From an uncultured Syntrophobacterales bacterium (GTDB lineage: Bacteria > Desulfobacterota > Syntrophia > Syntrophales > UBA5619), in NCBI GenBank assembly GCA_903903205.1, contig CAIUXU010000368.1, positions 1-7,588 of the forward strand: 7,588 nt of DNA, in the 5' to 3' direction. Positions 1 through 6,330 of this stretch are shown in pieces. The notes under the pieces were generated by a model. That model saw nothing but the letters and a program-made list of their open reading frames with translations, searched no databases and was not told the origin of the DNA. The position numbers and the translations under genes are program-made. How positions within the stretch are numbered: the stretch's first letter is position 1; each line of letters starts with the position of its first letter.

Positions 1-1812
1 ATTGCGCTGTGGCTCGTGATCAGTCTCATCTTTGTGATGGTTTATCATCTTTTCAATCAGCCGAAGACCGCCCAGACGGAGATGATCTATAGCGAATTTT
101 TAAGTAATGTCGACAAGACACAGGTTACCGAGGTGACCATCCAGGGAGACAACATCTCCGGCAAGCTGGCCAACGGGACGAGCTTCAGGACCTATGCCCC
201 CAGGGATGCGGGCGCGATCACCTTGCTGAAGGAGAGGGGGGTGCGGATCTCCGCGAAACCGGTGGACGATTCTCCCTGGTATATGACCCTTCTGGTCTCC
301 TGGCTTCCGATGCTGCTTCTGATCGGAGTGTGGATCTTTTTTATGCGACAGATGCAGGGTGGAGGAGGAAAGGCGATGGCTTTTGGAAAGAGCCGCGCCC
401 GTCTGGTTACCGATAAATCAAAAAAAGTCACCTTTGCCGATGTGGCCGGTATTGAAGAGGCCAAGGCCGAACTCCAGGAGGTGATCGATTTTCTGCGGGA
501 TCCCAAAAAATATACAAAGCTTGGGGGAAGGATTCCCAAGGGTTTGCTGCTTGTAGGACAACCAGGTACCGGGAAAACCCTTCTGGCCCGGGCGATCGCC
601 GGTGAGGCGGATGTCCCCTTTTTGAGCATCAGCGGGTCCGATTTTGTCGAGATGTTTGTCGGTGTCGGGGCGTCGCGCGTACGCGATCTCTTCACCCAGG
701 CCAAGAAGAACGCCCCCTGCATCATCTTCATCGATGAAATCGACGCCGTCGGACGCCACCGTGGCGCCGGTTTGGGAGGTGGACACGACGAGAGGGAGCA
801 GACGCTGAATCAACTCCTCGTCGAGATGGATGGTTTTGAATCGAACGAAGGGGTCATTCTCGTATCGGCTACAAACCGGCCCGATGTTCTCGATCCGGCC
901 CTGCTGCGGCCCGGCCGTTTCGACCGTCAGGTCGTCGTGCCGCTGCCGGACGTGAAGGGTCGTGAGAAGATCCTGGATGTTCACGCCCGGAAGGTCCCCC
1001 TTGCGGAGGACGTTGATTTCGCAGTGATCGCCCGCGGCACGCCCGGTTTTTCGGGCGCCGACATCGAAAACCTTGTCAATGAATCGGTTCTTTATGCTGC
1101 CAGATTCGACAAGGAAAAAGTGAACATGAGCGATTTTGAGTATGCCAAGGACAAAGTCATGATGGGCGCCGAACGGAAAAGCATGATCATCAGCGATGCG
1201 GAAAAGAGAAACACGGCCTACCATGAAACAGGTCACGCGCTTGTCGCCCGAATGTTACCCGGCACCGATCCGATACACAAGGTGACCATCATCCCGAGGG
1301 GACGTGCGCTTGGTCTCACGCAACAGTTGCCGGTTGATGAAAAACACACCTATCCGCGCGCATTTCTCCTGAACAATATCGTGATTCTGCTGGGTGGGCG
1401 TGCAGCAGAGGAGCTGGTTCTGAAGGATTTCACCACCGGCGCTGGAAACGATATCGAACGTGCGACATCCCTTGCCCGTAAAATGGTTTGCGAATGGGGC
1501 ATGAGCACTGAAATGGGGCCCCTGAGCTACGGGAAAAAGGAGGAGCAGATCTTCCTGGGGCGAGAGTTTGCGACGCACAAGGATTACAGCGAAGATACGG
1601 CCAGAAAGATCGACAAAGAGGTCTCAAGGATTGTGATGACGAGCTACGAGAGCGCCAAACAGATCCTCTCGGATCGCCTCGATCTGCTGAACCGGATCGC
1701 CGGGGAACTCCTGGAGAAGGAAGTTCTGAATGGCGCTGAACTGGATGCGATGATCAAGGGCGACAGCACCTTGCAGCAGGAGCTCTCCTTTGCGAAAGAC
1801 GGTGTAAGCTAG
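1..1812 (+). CDS. ftsH: ATP-dependent zinc metalloprotease FtsH (5' end outside window)
   Basis: Membrane-anchored AAA+ protease that unfolds and degrades misfolded or short-lived membrane and cytoplasmic proteins, working as a hexamer on the inner membrane. The frame is open from base 1 and already encodes the first transmembrane helix (IALWLVISLIFVMVYHLF), so the GTG at 16 is probably internal and a few N-terminal codons are missing. In order: TM1; a periplasmic domain; TM2 (about 283-345); the AAA module with Walker A GQPGTGKT (556-579), pore loop FVGVG (655-669), Walker B IIFIDEID (721-744) and the second region of homology (about 865-927, with RPGRFDR); then the M41 protease domain with HETGH zinc site (1222-1236) and the third zinc-ligand aspartate in GAGNDIERA (codon 1450-1452). 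About 603 residues are visible, close to the family's usual 600-650. Walker A has Q where GPPGTGKT is usual. The function is secure. Whether this is the only FtsH in the genome is unknown. Confidence 0.97.
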   Translation: MALWLVISLIFVMVYHLFNQPKTAQTEMIYSEFLSNVDKTQVTEVTIQGDNISGKLANGTSFRTYAPRDAGAITLLKERGVRISAKPVDDSPWYMTLLVSWLPMLLLIGVWIFFMRQMQGGGGKAMAFGKSRARLVTDKSKKVTFADVAGIEEAKAELQEVIDFLRDPKKYTKLGGRIPKGLLLVGQPGTGKTLLARAIAGEADVPFLSISGSDFVEMFVGVGASRVRDLFTQAKKNAPCIIFIDEIDAVGRHRGAGLGGGHDEREQTLNQLLVEMDGFESNEGVILVSATNRPDVLDPALLRPGRFDRQVVVPLPDVKGREKILDVHARKVPLAEDVDFAVIARGTPGFSGADIENLVNESVLYAARFDKEKVNMSDFEYAKDKVMMGAERKSMIISDAEKRNTAYHETGHALVARMLPGTDPIHKVTIIPRGRALGLTQQLPVDEKHTYPRAFLLNNIVILLGGRAAEELVLKDFTTGAGNDIERATSLARKMVCEWGMSTEMGPLSYGKKEEQIFLGREFATHKDYSEDTARKIDKEVSRIVMTSYESAKQILSDRLDLLNRIAGELLEKEVLNGAELDAMIKGDSTLQQELSFAKDGVS

Positions 1813-1901
1813 CCCAACACACATCTCCTGCGGGGCGTCACGTTAATCTTGATATCGATGAGGGTATATATTAACGACCCCCTATGCATGCTCTTGGATT
1901 G

Positions 1902-1936
1902 ACCGGAAACATATTGGTTTCCGGTTTTTCTATTTT
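1902..1936 (+). terminator. Intrinsic terminator after ftsH
   Basis: A perfect 9-bp inverted repeat, ACCGGAAAC (1902-1910) and GTTTCCGGT (1917-1925), encloses a 6-base loop and is followed directly by a T-rich run (TTTTTCTATTTT, 1925-1936). This is the classic Rho-independent layout. It lies 90 bases after the ftsH stop and should separate ftsH from the dehydrogenase/transporter cluster. No convincing sigma-70 promoter was found between it and the next gene. The only other symmetry there is CTGTT-CCAT-AACAG at 1943-1956. Confidence 0.85.
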
Positions 1937-1995
1937 ACTTCGCTGTTCCATAACAGACTGTACCACCATTCCGGAAAAGAAAAGGAGAAACAACG

Positions 1996-2988
1996 ATGAT
2001 GACAAAAAGTGCTTGCCTCACGGGCGTTGACCGTATCGAAGTGAGGGAACGGGAGATTAGGATCGGGGAAAACGAGGTGCTTGTCAAGACCCATCTGGCC
2101 GGGATCTGCGGCCAGGACAAGAACCTCTACCACGGGATCATTCCACCTGCGGGAGGGCTGAACACGGAGATGCGCACCGCCTTCGCATATCCCTTTTTCA
2201 TCGGCCATGAAGGGGGCGGCACAGTAGTCGCCGTGGGGGAGAAGGTTCGGAACTTTGCCGTTGGCGACCGGGTGATCGCCTTTGGCTGGATCGAGACGAT
2301 TTCAGAGTATTTCAAAGGGAAAGAGGATGATCTCGAAAAGGCGCCTCTGGGGATGGCGATGGACCTCGCCTCGCTCGGTGAGCCGATCGGATGCGCGGTT
2401 TTCTCTGGGTTAATGTCCAGGATTCAGCTCGGCGACGTCGTCGCCATCTTCGGGATGGGTTTCGCAGGACAGATTATGGCACAGGTCGCCAAGAAAAAAG
2501 GGGCGCACAGGGTGATCGGCGTCGATGTCGTGGACGGTAAGCTGGAACTCGCCTGTAAACTGGGCCTCGATGACGCGGTGAACGGTGCGAAGGAGGACCC
2601 TCTTCAGGCTGTGATGGCGCTAACGAACGGTCGCGGGGCAGACGTCGTCGTCGATATGGCGGGTTCAGCCGATTCCGTCAACCTCTGCACAGCCGCCGTC
2701 CGGCATAACGGGATCATGGTTTTCTACAGTTGGATTACCCAGGAGATCACTGTAAACATCTCCCGCTGGCACAACAACAGCCTGGAGGTAATCAACACAG
2801 GGCTTGTACACCACGGGATCCAGCAGCGTACCCTCTGGACGCCGCAGGCCCTGCGACCCGTGATGCAGGGACAGCTTGACATTGAACCGCTGATCACCCA
2901 CCGGTTTCCGATCTCACGGGTTGCCGAAGCCTTCGAAGTAGCGGCCAATGACCCGATGGCGATCAAGGTAGTCATCGAACCGGATTGA
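1996..2988 (+). CDS. Zinc-dependent MDR (alcohol/polyol-type) dehydrogenase
   Basis: A 330-residue medium-chain dehydrogenase that should oxidise a hydroxyl group to a carbonyl with NAD(P)+ in the cytoplasm. The GroES-like N-terminal half carries the expected catalytic zinc ligands: Cys38 in GICGQD, His71-Glu72 in IGHEGGG, and Glu129 in LGEPIGC. The nucleotide-binding half has GMGFAG (Gly152, Gly154, Gly157) and Asp176 at the end of the second beta strand (VIGVD), which by family rules favours NAD+ over NADP+. The four-cysteine structural-zinc lobe of classical alcohol dehydrogenases is absent; the 97-128 segment has no cysteine. AAGGAG (1982-1987) lies 8 bases before the first of two adjacent ATGs, which supports 1996. 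The gene follows the ftsH terminator and no terminator separates it from tctC, so read-through into the transporter is possible. The substrate is not identifiable. Threonine, sorbitol and butanediol dehydrogenases are all relatives. Context suggests a hydroxy acid or its product. Confidence 0.9.
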   Translation: MMTKSACLTGVDRIEVREREIRIGENEVLVKTHLAGICGQDKNLYHGIIPPAGGLNTEMRTAFAYPFFIGHEGGGTVVAVGEKVRNFAVGDRVIAFGWIETISEYFKGKEDDLEKAPLGMAMDLASLGEPIGCAVFSGLMSRIQLGDVVAIFGMGFAGQIMAQVAKKKGAHRVIGVDVVDGKLELACKLGLDDAVNGAKEDPLQAVMALTNGRGADVVVDMAGSADSVNLCTAAVRHNGIMVFYSWITQEITVNISRWHNNSLEVINTGLVHHGIQQRTLWTPQALRPVMQGQLDIEPLITHRFPISRVAEAFEVAANDPMAIKVVIEPD

Positions 2989-3012
2989 AAAAATATTCCC
3001 TTCCAAAAAAAG

Positions 3013-3043
3013 TTGACAAATTGTGTTTGGCATGCAATATACA
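3013..3043 (+). promoter_or_regulatory. Candidate sigma-70 promoter for tctCBA
   Basis: A perfect -35 hexamer TTGACA (3013-3018) sits in an A/T-rich stretch just after the dehydrogenase stop. The best -10 candidates are TATACA (3038-3043, 4 of 6 matches, long 19-base spacer) and AATATA (3036-3041, 17-base spacer, preceded by an extended-10 TG at 3033-3034). The -35 is convincing and the exact -10 is not. Transcription from here would give a leader of about 160 bases before the tctC ATG at 3211. Confidence 0.55.
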
Positions 3044-3046
3044 ATT
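3019..3046. promoter_or_regulatory. 28-bp imperfect palindrome, candidate operator
   Basis: The sequence is symmetric about 3032/3033. The outer arms are AATTGT (3019-3024) and ACAATT (3041-3046), and the centre is GCATGC (3030-3035). Eleven of 14 base pairs match. It begins immediately after the -35 hexamer and covers the whole spacer and the likely -10, so a bound protein would block RNA polymerase. Dimeric GntR/FCD regulators bind short palindromes with a GT...AC core, and one is encoded downstream at 6331-6999, which makes it the obvious candidate ligand. That pairing is inference. Confidence 0.5.
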
Positions 3047-3115
3047 CCGTAATGTCTGTAGGCCCTGCTGAAGGTCTTTATCCACGGGTTAAAGAGAGGG
3101 GGTGAGGTCATTCAG

Positions 3116-3154
3116 ATGAACACGGACCGTTCCAGCTCGAACCAGAAACCTTAG
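3116..3154 (+). CDS. Possible 12-codon leader ORF upstream of tctC
   Basis: An ATG at 3116 opens a short frame encoding MNTDRSSSNQKP and stopping with TAG at 3152-3154, inside the predicted tctC leader. A purine-rich stretch with GAGG (3104-3107) lies 8 bases upstream, so initiation is possible. Nothing in the peptide suggests classical attenuation: there is no run of a single regulatory amino acid, and no terminator hairpin follows. It could be chance. Confidence 0.15.
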   Translation: MNTDRSSSNQKP

Positions 3155-3210
3155 ACAACGTCATGATGACAGAACAGTTAACACGTAACACGAAAAAAGG
3201 GAGGAATTTC

Positions 3211-4203
3211 ATGCGAAAGATCATAGCAGTTCTCATCTTCGCGGCGATGCTTCTGCCCATTGCCGCCATCGCTGCCGACTGGCAGCCCGCTCGCCCCGTG
3301 GAGTTTGTGGTAGCGTCGGGAGCCGGCGGCGGGACCGACATCTTTGCCCGCACCGTACAGTCCATCGTTCTCAAACACAAGCTCATGGCCCAGCCCATCG
3401 TCGTCCTCAACAAGGGGGGCGGCTCCGGCGCCGAGGGCTTCGTGTACGTCAAGTCGGCCACCGCCGATCCGCACAAGCTGGTGTTCGGCACCAACAACGA
3501 GTGGATGCTGCCGCTTGTTGCCAAGGTTGGCTGGAAGTACGATGAGCTTACCCCCGTCGCCGCCATGGCCTTCGACGAGTTTCTGCTCTGGACCCGGCCC
3601 AACGCTCCATGGAAGAGCGCTTCCGAGTACGTCGCTGACGCCAAAAAACGGCCCGGCGATATGCGGATGGGCGGGAGTCAATCGAAAGACACGGATGAGG
3701 TCCTCACCCGCATGATAGAGAAAGCCTCCGGGATCAAGGTGATGTATGTTCCCTTCAAGTCGGGTGGCGAGGCCGCGGTGCAATTGGCAGGGGGGCACAT
3801 CGATTCCAATACCAATAACCCAGCAGAGAATATCGGCCAGTGGAAGGGAGGGCAGGGCACGCCGCTCTGCGTTTTCAGCAAGACCCGCCTGCCGGCCGGG
3901 CCCAAGGTGACCGCAACAATGGGGTGGAGCGATATTCCGACCTGCAAAGAGCAGGGGATTCCCATCGAAGAGTACAAGATGCCGCGGGACGTATTCCTGC
4001 CGGGTGGGGTGGCTGAGGGCGTGCTGGCCTTCTACGCCCAGATGTTCAAGAAAGTGAGCGAGACGCCCGAGTGGGCGGAATATATCGCCAAGACGTCGCA
4101 GAGCAGTCAATACATGGCTCCCGCCGATCTAAAGGCCTTCATCAAGGCCGATGAAGAACGGGGCCGTAAGCTATTCGAAGAGCAAGGCTGGCTTGTGAAG
4201 TAG
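3211..4203 (+). CDS. tctC: TTT transporter periplasmic solute-binding protein (TctC/Bug family)
   Basis: Periplasmic receptor that captures a small carboxylate and delivers it to the TctAB membrane complex. From the ATG at 3211 the product is 330 residues, typical for the family. It starts with a Sec signal peptide (MRKIIAVLIFAAMLLPIAAIA, probable cleavage after Ala21 or Ala22) and has no lipobox cysteine. The mature protein opens with the family hallmark beta strand and loop GAGGGTD (residues 37-43), matching the AAGGSTD-like loop of Bug proteins, and later has the long two-lobe pattern ending in WAEYI and a basic C-terminus. An in-frame ATG at 3163 would add 16 polar residues before the signal peptide and has no ribosome site. 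AAGGGAGG (3197-3204) is 6 bases before 3211, which decides the start. It is the first gene of tctCBA, downstream of the promoter and palindrome at 3013-3046. The ligand is not predictable; Bug proteins bind citrate, amino acids, aromatic acids and others. Confidence 0.93.
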   Translation: MRKIIAVLIFAAMLLPIAAIAADWQPARPVEFVVASGAGGGTDIFARTVQSIVLKHKLMAQPIVVLNKGGGSGAEGFVYVKSATADPHKLVFGTNNEWMLPLVAKVGWKYDELTPVAAMAFDEFLLWTRPNAPWKSASEYVADAKKRPGDMRMGGSQSKDTDEVLTRMIEKASGIKVMYVPFKSGGEAAVQLAGGHIDSNTNNPAENIGQWKGGQGTPLCVFSKTRLPAGPKVTATMGWSDIPTCKEQGIPIEEYKMPRDVFLPGGVAEGVLAFYAQMFKKVSETPEWAEYIAKTSQSSQYMAPADLKAFIKADEERGRKLFEEQGWLVK

Positions 4204-4221
4204 TGGCGTGTAAACCAATTA

Positions 4222-4258
4222 CATCCCGCCCCCGGGGGAGGTCCCCGGAGGCGGGATG
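4222..4258 (+). other. Strong inter-cistronic RNA stem-loop between tctC and tctB
   Basis: CATCCCGCC (4222-4230) pairs perfectly with GGCGGGATG (4250-4258). After one C/A mismatch, CCGGGG (4232-4237) pairs with CCCCGG (4243-4248), leaving a 5-base GAGGT loop. That gives 15 base pairs, nearly all G-C, in a 37-base element that begins 18 bases after the tctC stop. No T-tract follows, so it is not a standard terminator. Known stem-loops after binding-protein genes protect the upstream mRNA from 3' exonucleases and lower expression of the membrane subunits, which is the likely role here. The right arm contains an ATG at 4256 and ends directly before the AGGAG used by tctB. Confidence 0.8.
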
Positions 4259-4270
4259 AGGAGATTGGAA

Positions 4271-4774
4271 ATGGAACAGGAAACGAGACCGTTTGTTTCG
4301 CGCTTCTCGGTCGAAGCCGCTTTCGCGCTCTTCACCGCATTGTTTGGGGCCGTCATCATCTATGGCGCCCTGGAGTTCAACGTCGGTTGGGGGGATATCG
4401 GCCCGGAGGCCGGCTATTTTCCGTTCCGCGTCGGCATCCTGATCACCCTGGCCTCGCTCGTCAATCTCGCTTGCGTTGTCTTCCGACACAGCGCGCCTGC
4501 GGCAGGGGTTTTCCTGACTCAAGAGCAGATGCGCCGCGTGGTTGCCTTCGCCATCCCCGTGGTCGTGCTTGTTGGAGTGACCGCGGTTCTCGGTCTTTAT
4601 GTTGCCATGGCACTCTACCTTCTGTTCATGGTCGGACTCGTAGGTCGGCATCGAATAAGGGTGACGATTGCAGTAGCGATAAGCACACCAGTAATTTTGT
4701 TCGTGCTCTTTGAGTACGTGTTTCTCACGCCGCTCCTCAAGGGCCCGCTGGAACGCTGGCTTGGCTGGTATTGA
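4271..4774 (+). CDS. tctB: TTT transporter small membrane subunit TctB
   Basis: Small inner-membrane subunit of the tripartite tricarboxylate transporter, which partners TctA. The 167-residue product is very hydrophobic, with segments at about 14-34, 50-71, 90-107, 109-125 and 130-152. Its GPEAGYFPFRVG segment (residues 44-55) matches the conserved GPGFFP-like motif after the first helix of TctB proteins. Two starts are possible. ATG 4256 lies within the right arm of the stem-loop at 4222-4258 and would be sequestered. ATG 4271 has AGGAG (4259-4263) 7 bases upstream and just outside the stem, so it is preferred. The stop at 4772-4774 is 13 bases before tctA, whose ribosome site directly follows the tctB stop, so the two are probably translationally linked. 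Confidence 0.88.
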   Translation: MEQETRPFVSRFSVEAAFALFTALFGAVIIYGALEFNVGWGDIGPEAGYFPFRVGILITLASLVNLACVVFRHSAPAAGVFLTQEQMRRVVAFAIPVVVLVGVTAVLGLYVAMALYLLFMVGLVGRHRIRVTIAVAISTPVILFVLFEYVFLTPLLKGPLERWLGWY

Positions 4775-4787
4775 GGAGGGAGGGGCC

Positions 4788-6290
4788 ATGTTCGAAAATC
4801 TTCCGCTTCTGATGAACGGTTTTGCCATCGCCGTGAGCCCATACAACATCATGCTGATGATTGTGGGCGTATTCCTGGGAATCCTGGTGGGGGTGCTTCC
4901 CGGACTAGGGGCTCCCAACGGCGTTACGCTTCTCATGCCACTCACCTTCGGCATGAATCCGGTTTCCGCTATCATCCTGCTCACCAGCATGTACTGGGGG
5001 GCCCTCTACGGAGGCTCCACCACCTCGATTCTCTTCAATATCCCAGGCGAGCCCTCATCGGTAGCCACGACCTTTGACGGTTACCCCATGGCAAAGGCCG
5101 GTCGGGCGACCGAGGCGCTCACTACTGCCTTCATGTCATCCGGCTTCGGCGCACTTTTTGGGGTGGTGATGGTCACGATCCTCTCTTCGTGGGCCACCGG
5201 CTTTGCGCTTAAGTTCTCACCGGTCGAGTATTTCTCCGTTTTCATGCTGGCTTTCGGAAGTTTTGTAGCCTTTGGCGGCGGCTCCCCGATCAAGACGGTC
5301 GTCTCGCTCGGGTTGGGGTTGGCCTGGGCGGGAATCGGTATGGACACGGTGTCCGGCTCCATGCGCCTCACTTACGGGTTTACCGAGCTGAGCCGCGGTA
5401 TCAACCTGCTGGTTGTCGTCATCGGCCTCTACGGCATCGCTGAGTTGTGCCAGACAATGCAGGAATCGGTAGGCTCGATGGAGCCGGTTGCATCAAAATT
5501 GAGCCCGCGCGAAGTCTTCAGGGCTGCCCTCGCCATGCCCAGATACTGGATTGCCCTCCTGCGCAGTGCCTGCATTGGCCTCTGGATGGGGATTACACCC
5601 GGCGGTCCTACTGCGGCGACATTCATGAGTTACGGGGTCGGCAGGCGCTTCTCCAAAGCCGGGGCCCGCTTCGGCACGGGTCACCCCGAGGGGCTGGTGT
5701 CGTCCGAAGTGGCCGACCAAGCGGCGGGATCAGCGGCCATGCTGCCTATGCTGGCTCTGGGCCTTCCAAGCTCTGCTACCGCGGCCGTGCTGCTTGGAGG
5801 CTTGATGATCTGGGGAGTGACACCGGGTCCGACCCTGTTTGCCGAACGACCCGATTTTGTCTGGGGGCTGATCGCCTCGATGTACGTTTCCAACCTGGTC
5901 TGCGTGATCATGGCCCTGACAACGGTGCCACTCTTCGCGGCGGTCCTCCGGGTGCCGTTTAGCATAACCGGGCCGCTCATCGTTATCGTCTGCCTGGTTG
6001 GAGCCTGGACCGTAGGGTCCAACATGACCGACATCTGGATGGTGCTTGCTTTTGGCGCCATTGGCTACTTTATGAGTCGGCTCCACTATCCCGTGGCGCC
6101 GCTGGTGCTGGCGATGGTCTTGGGCGACCGGACGGAGGATGCATTTCGGCAGTCCATGATTCTTGCCAAAGGCTCGATCTGGGTCTTCTGGTCGAACCCC
6201 CTTGCCGGGACGATCATAACTGTGGCCCTCCTCTGTTTTGCGCTACCTGGTTTCACAGCCTTGTGGCGGCTGGCCAGCCGGCGCCGATGA
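4788..6290 (+). CDS. tctA: TTT transporter large membrane subunit TctA
   Basis: Main permease subunit of the tripartite tricarboxylate transporter, moving the substrate released by TctC across the inner membrane, by family precedent driven by a cation gradient. From ATG 4788 it is 500 residues, the usual length, with about a dozen hydrophobic segments. Family signatures occur in both halves: GVLPGLGAPNG (residues 35-45), YGGSTTSILFNIPGEP (74-89), FDGYPMAKAG (96-105), then GHPEG (298-302) and LGLPSSATAAVLLGG (from about 324). The paired PGLGA/YGGS and LPSS/LLGG motifs reflect the internal duplication of the family. An in-frame GTG at 4710 would overlap most of the tctB C-terminus and adds a hydrophilic tail. 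GGAGG (4775-4779), 8 bases before 4788, supports the shorter form. GC is high here (37 of 60 in both 5101-5160 and 5761-5820). gntR follows after 40 bases. Confidence 0.95.
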   Translation: MFENLPLLMNGFAIAVSPYNIMLMIVGVFLGILVGVLPGLGAPNGVTLLMPLTFGMNPVSAIILLTSMYWGALYGGSTTSILFNIPGEPSSVATTFDGYPMAKAGRATEALTTAFMSSGFGALFGVVMVTILSSWATGFALKFSPVEYFSVFMLAFGSFVAFGGGSPIKTVVSLGLGLAWAGIGMDTVSGSMRLTYGFTELSRGINLLVVVIGLYGIAELCQTMQESVGSMEPVASKLSPREVFRAALAMPRYWIALLRSACIGLWMGITPGGPTAATFMSYGVGRRFSKAGARFGTGHPEGLVSSEVADQAAGSAAMLPMLALGLPSSATAAVLLGGLMIWGVTPGPTLFAERPDFVWGLIASMYVSNLVCVIMALTTVPLFAAVLRVPFSITGPLIVIVCLVGAWTVGSNMTDIWMVLAFGAIGYFMSRLHYPVAPLVLAMVLGDRTEDAFRQSMILAKGSIWVFWSNPLAGTIITVALLCFALPGFTALWRLASRRR

Positions 6291-6330
6291 CCGGCATGTT
6301 TTGAATATTTCCAGGGACAAGGATTGTAAA

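Noticed and set aside
418..1236. A 272-codon minus-strand frame opposite the FtsH ATPase domain
   Set aside because: It mirrors the conserved AAA region and shows no family features or initiation signal of its own.
1849..1872. Promoter-like TTGATA (1849-1854) and TATATT (1867-1872) after ftsH
   Set aside because: The spacer is only 12 bases, too short for sigma-70, and any transcript would meet the terminator at 1902-1936.
1885..1891. TGCATGC shared with the core of the palindrome at 3019-3046, considered as a second operator
   Set aside because: Only the self-complementary core matches. The flanking arms do not, and it lies upstream of the terminator.
3163..3210. Upstream in-frame ATG at 3163 as the tctC start
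   Set aside because: No ribosome site precedes it and it would put 16 polar residues before an otherwise normal signal peptide. The site at 3197-3204 fits ATG 3211 well.
3178..4203. Long open frames on the minus strand (310 codons at 3178-4110) and a second plus frame at 3344-3715 within tctC
   Set aside because: They lie wholly or mostly inside a well-supported gene, arise from its high third-position GC, lack good ribosome sites and resemble no protein family.
4222..4258. Reading the tctC-tctB hairpin as an intrinsic terminator
   Set aside because: No run of T follows; the next bases are purine-rich and contain the tctB ribosome site.
4142..4990. A 282-codon minus-strand frame across tctB and the tctA start
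   Set aside because: Low-complexity, charged translation with no recognisable domain. It crosses three gene boundaries and the stem-loop, so it is a shadow of real coding strands.
6268..6295. Possible terminator at the tctA end: palindrome GGCTGGCCAGCC (6268-6279) and GCCGG/CCGGC pair (6277-6281, 6291-6295)
   Set aside because: The stems are short or lie within coding sequence, the loop is 9 bases, and what follows (ATGTTTTGAATATT) is not a proper T-tract. Read-through to gntR is more likely.
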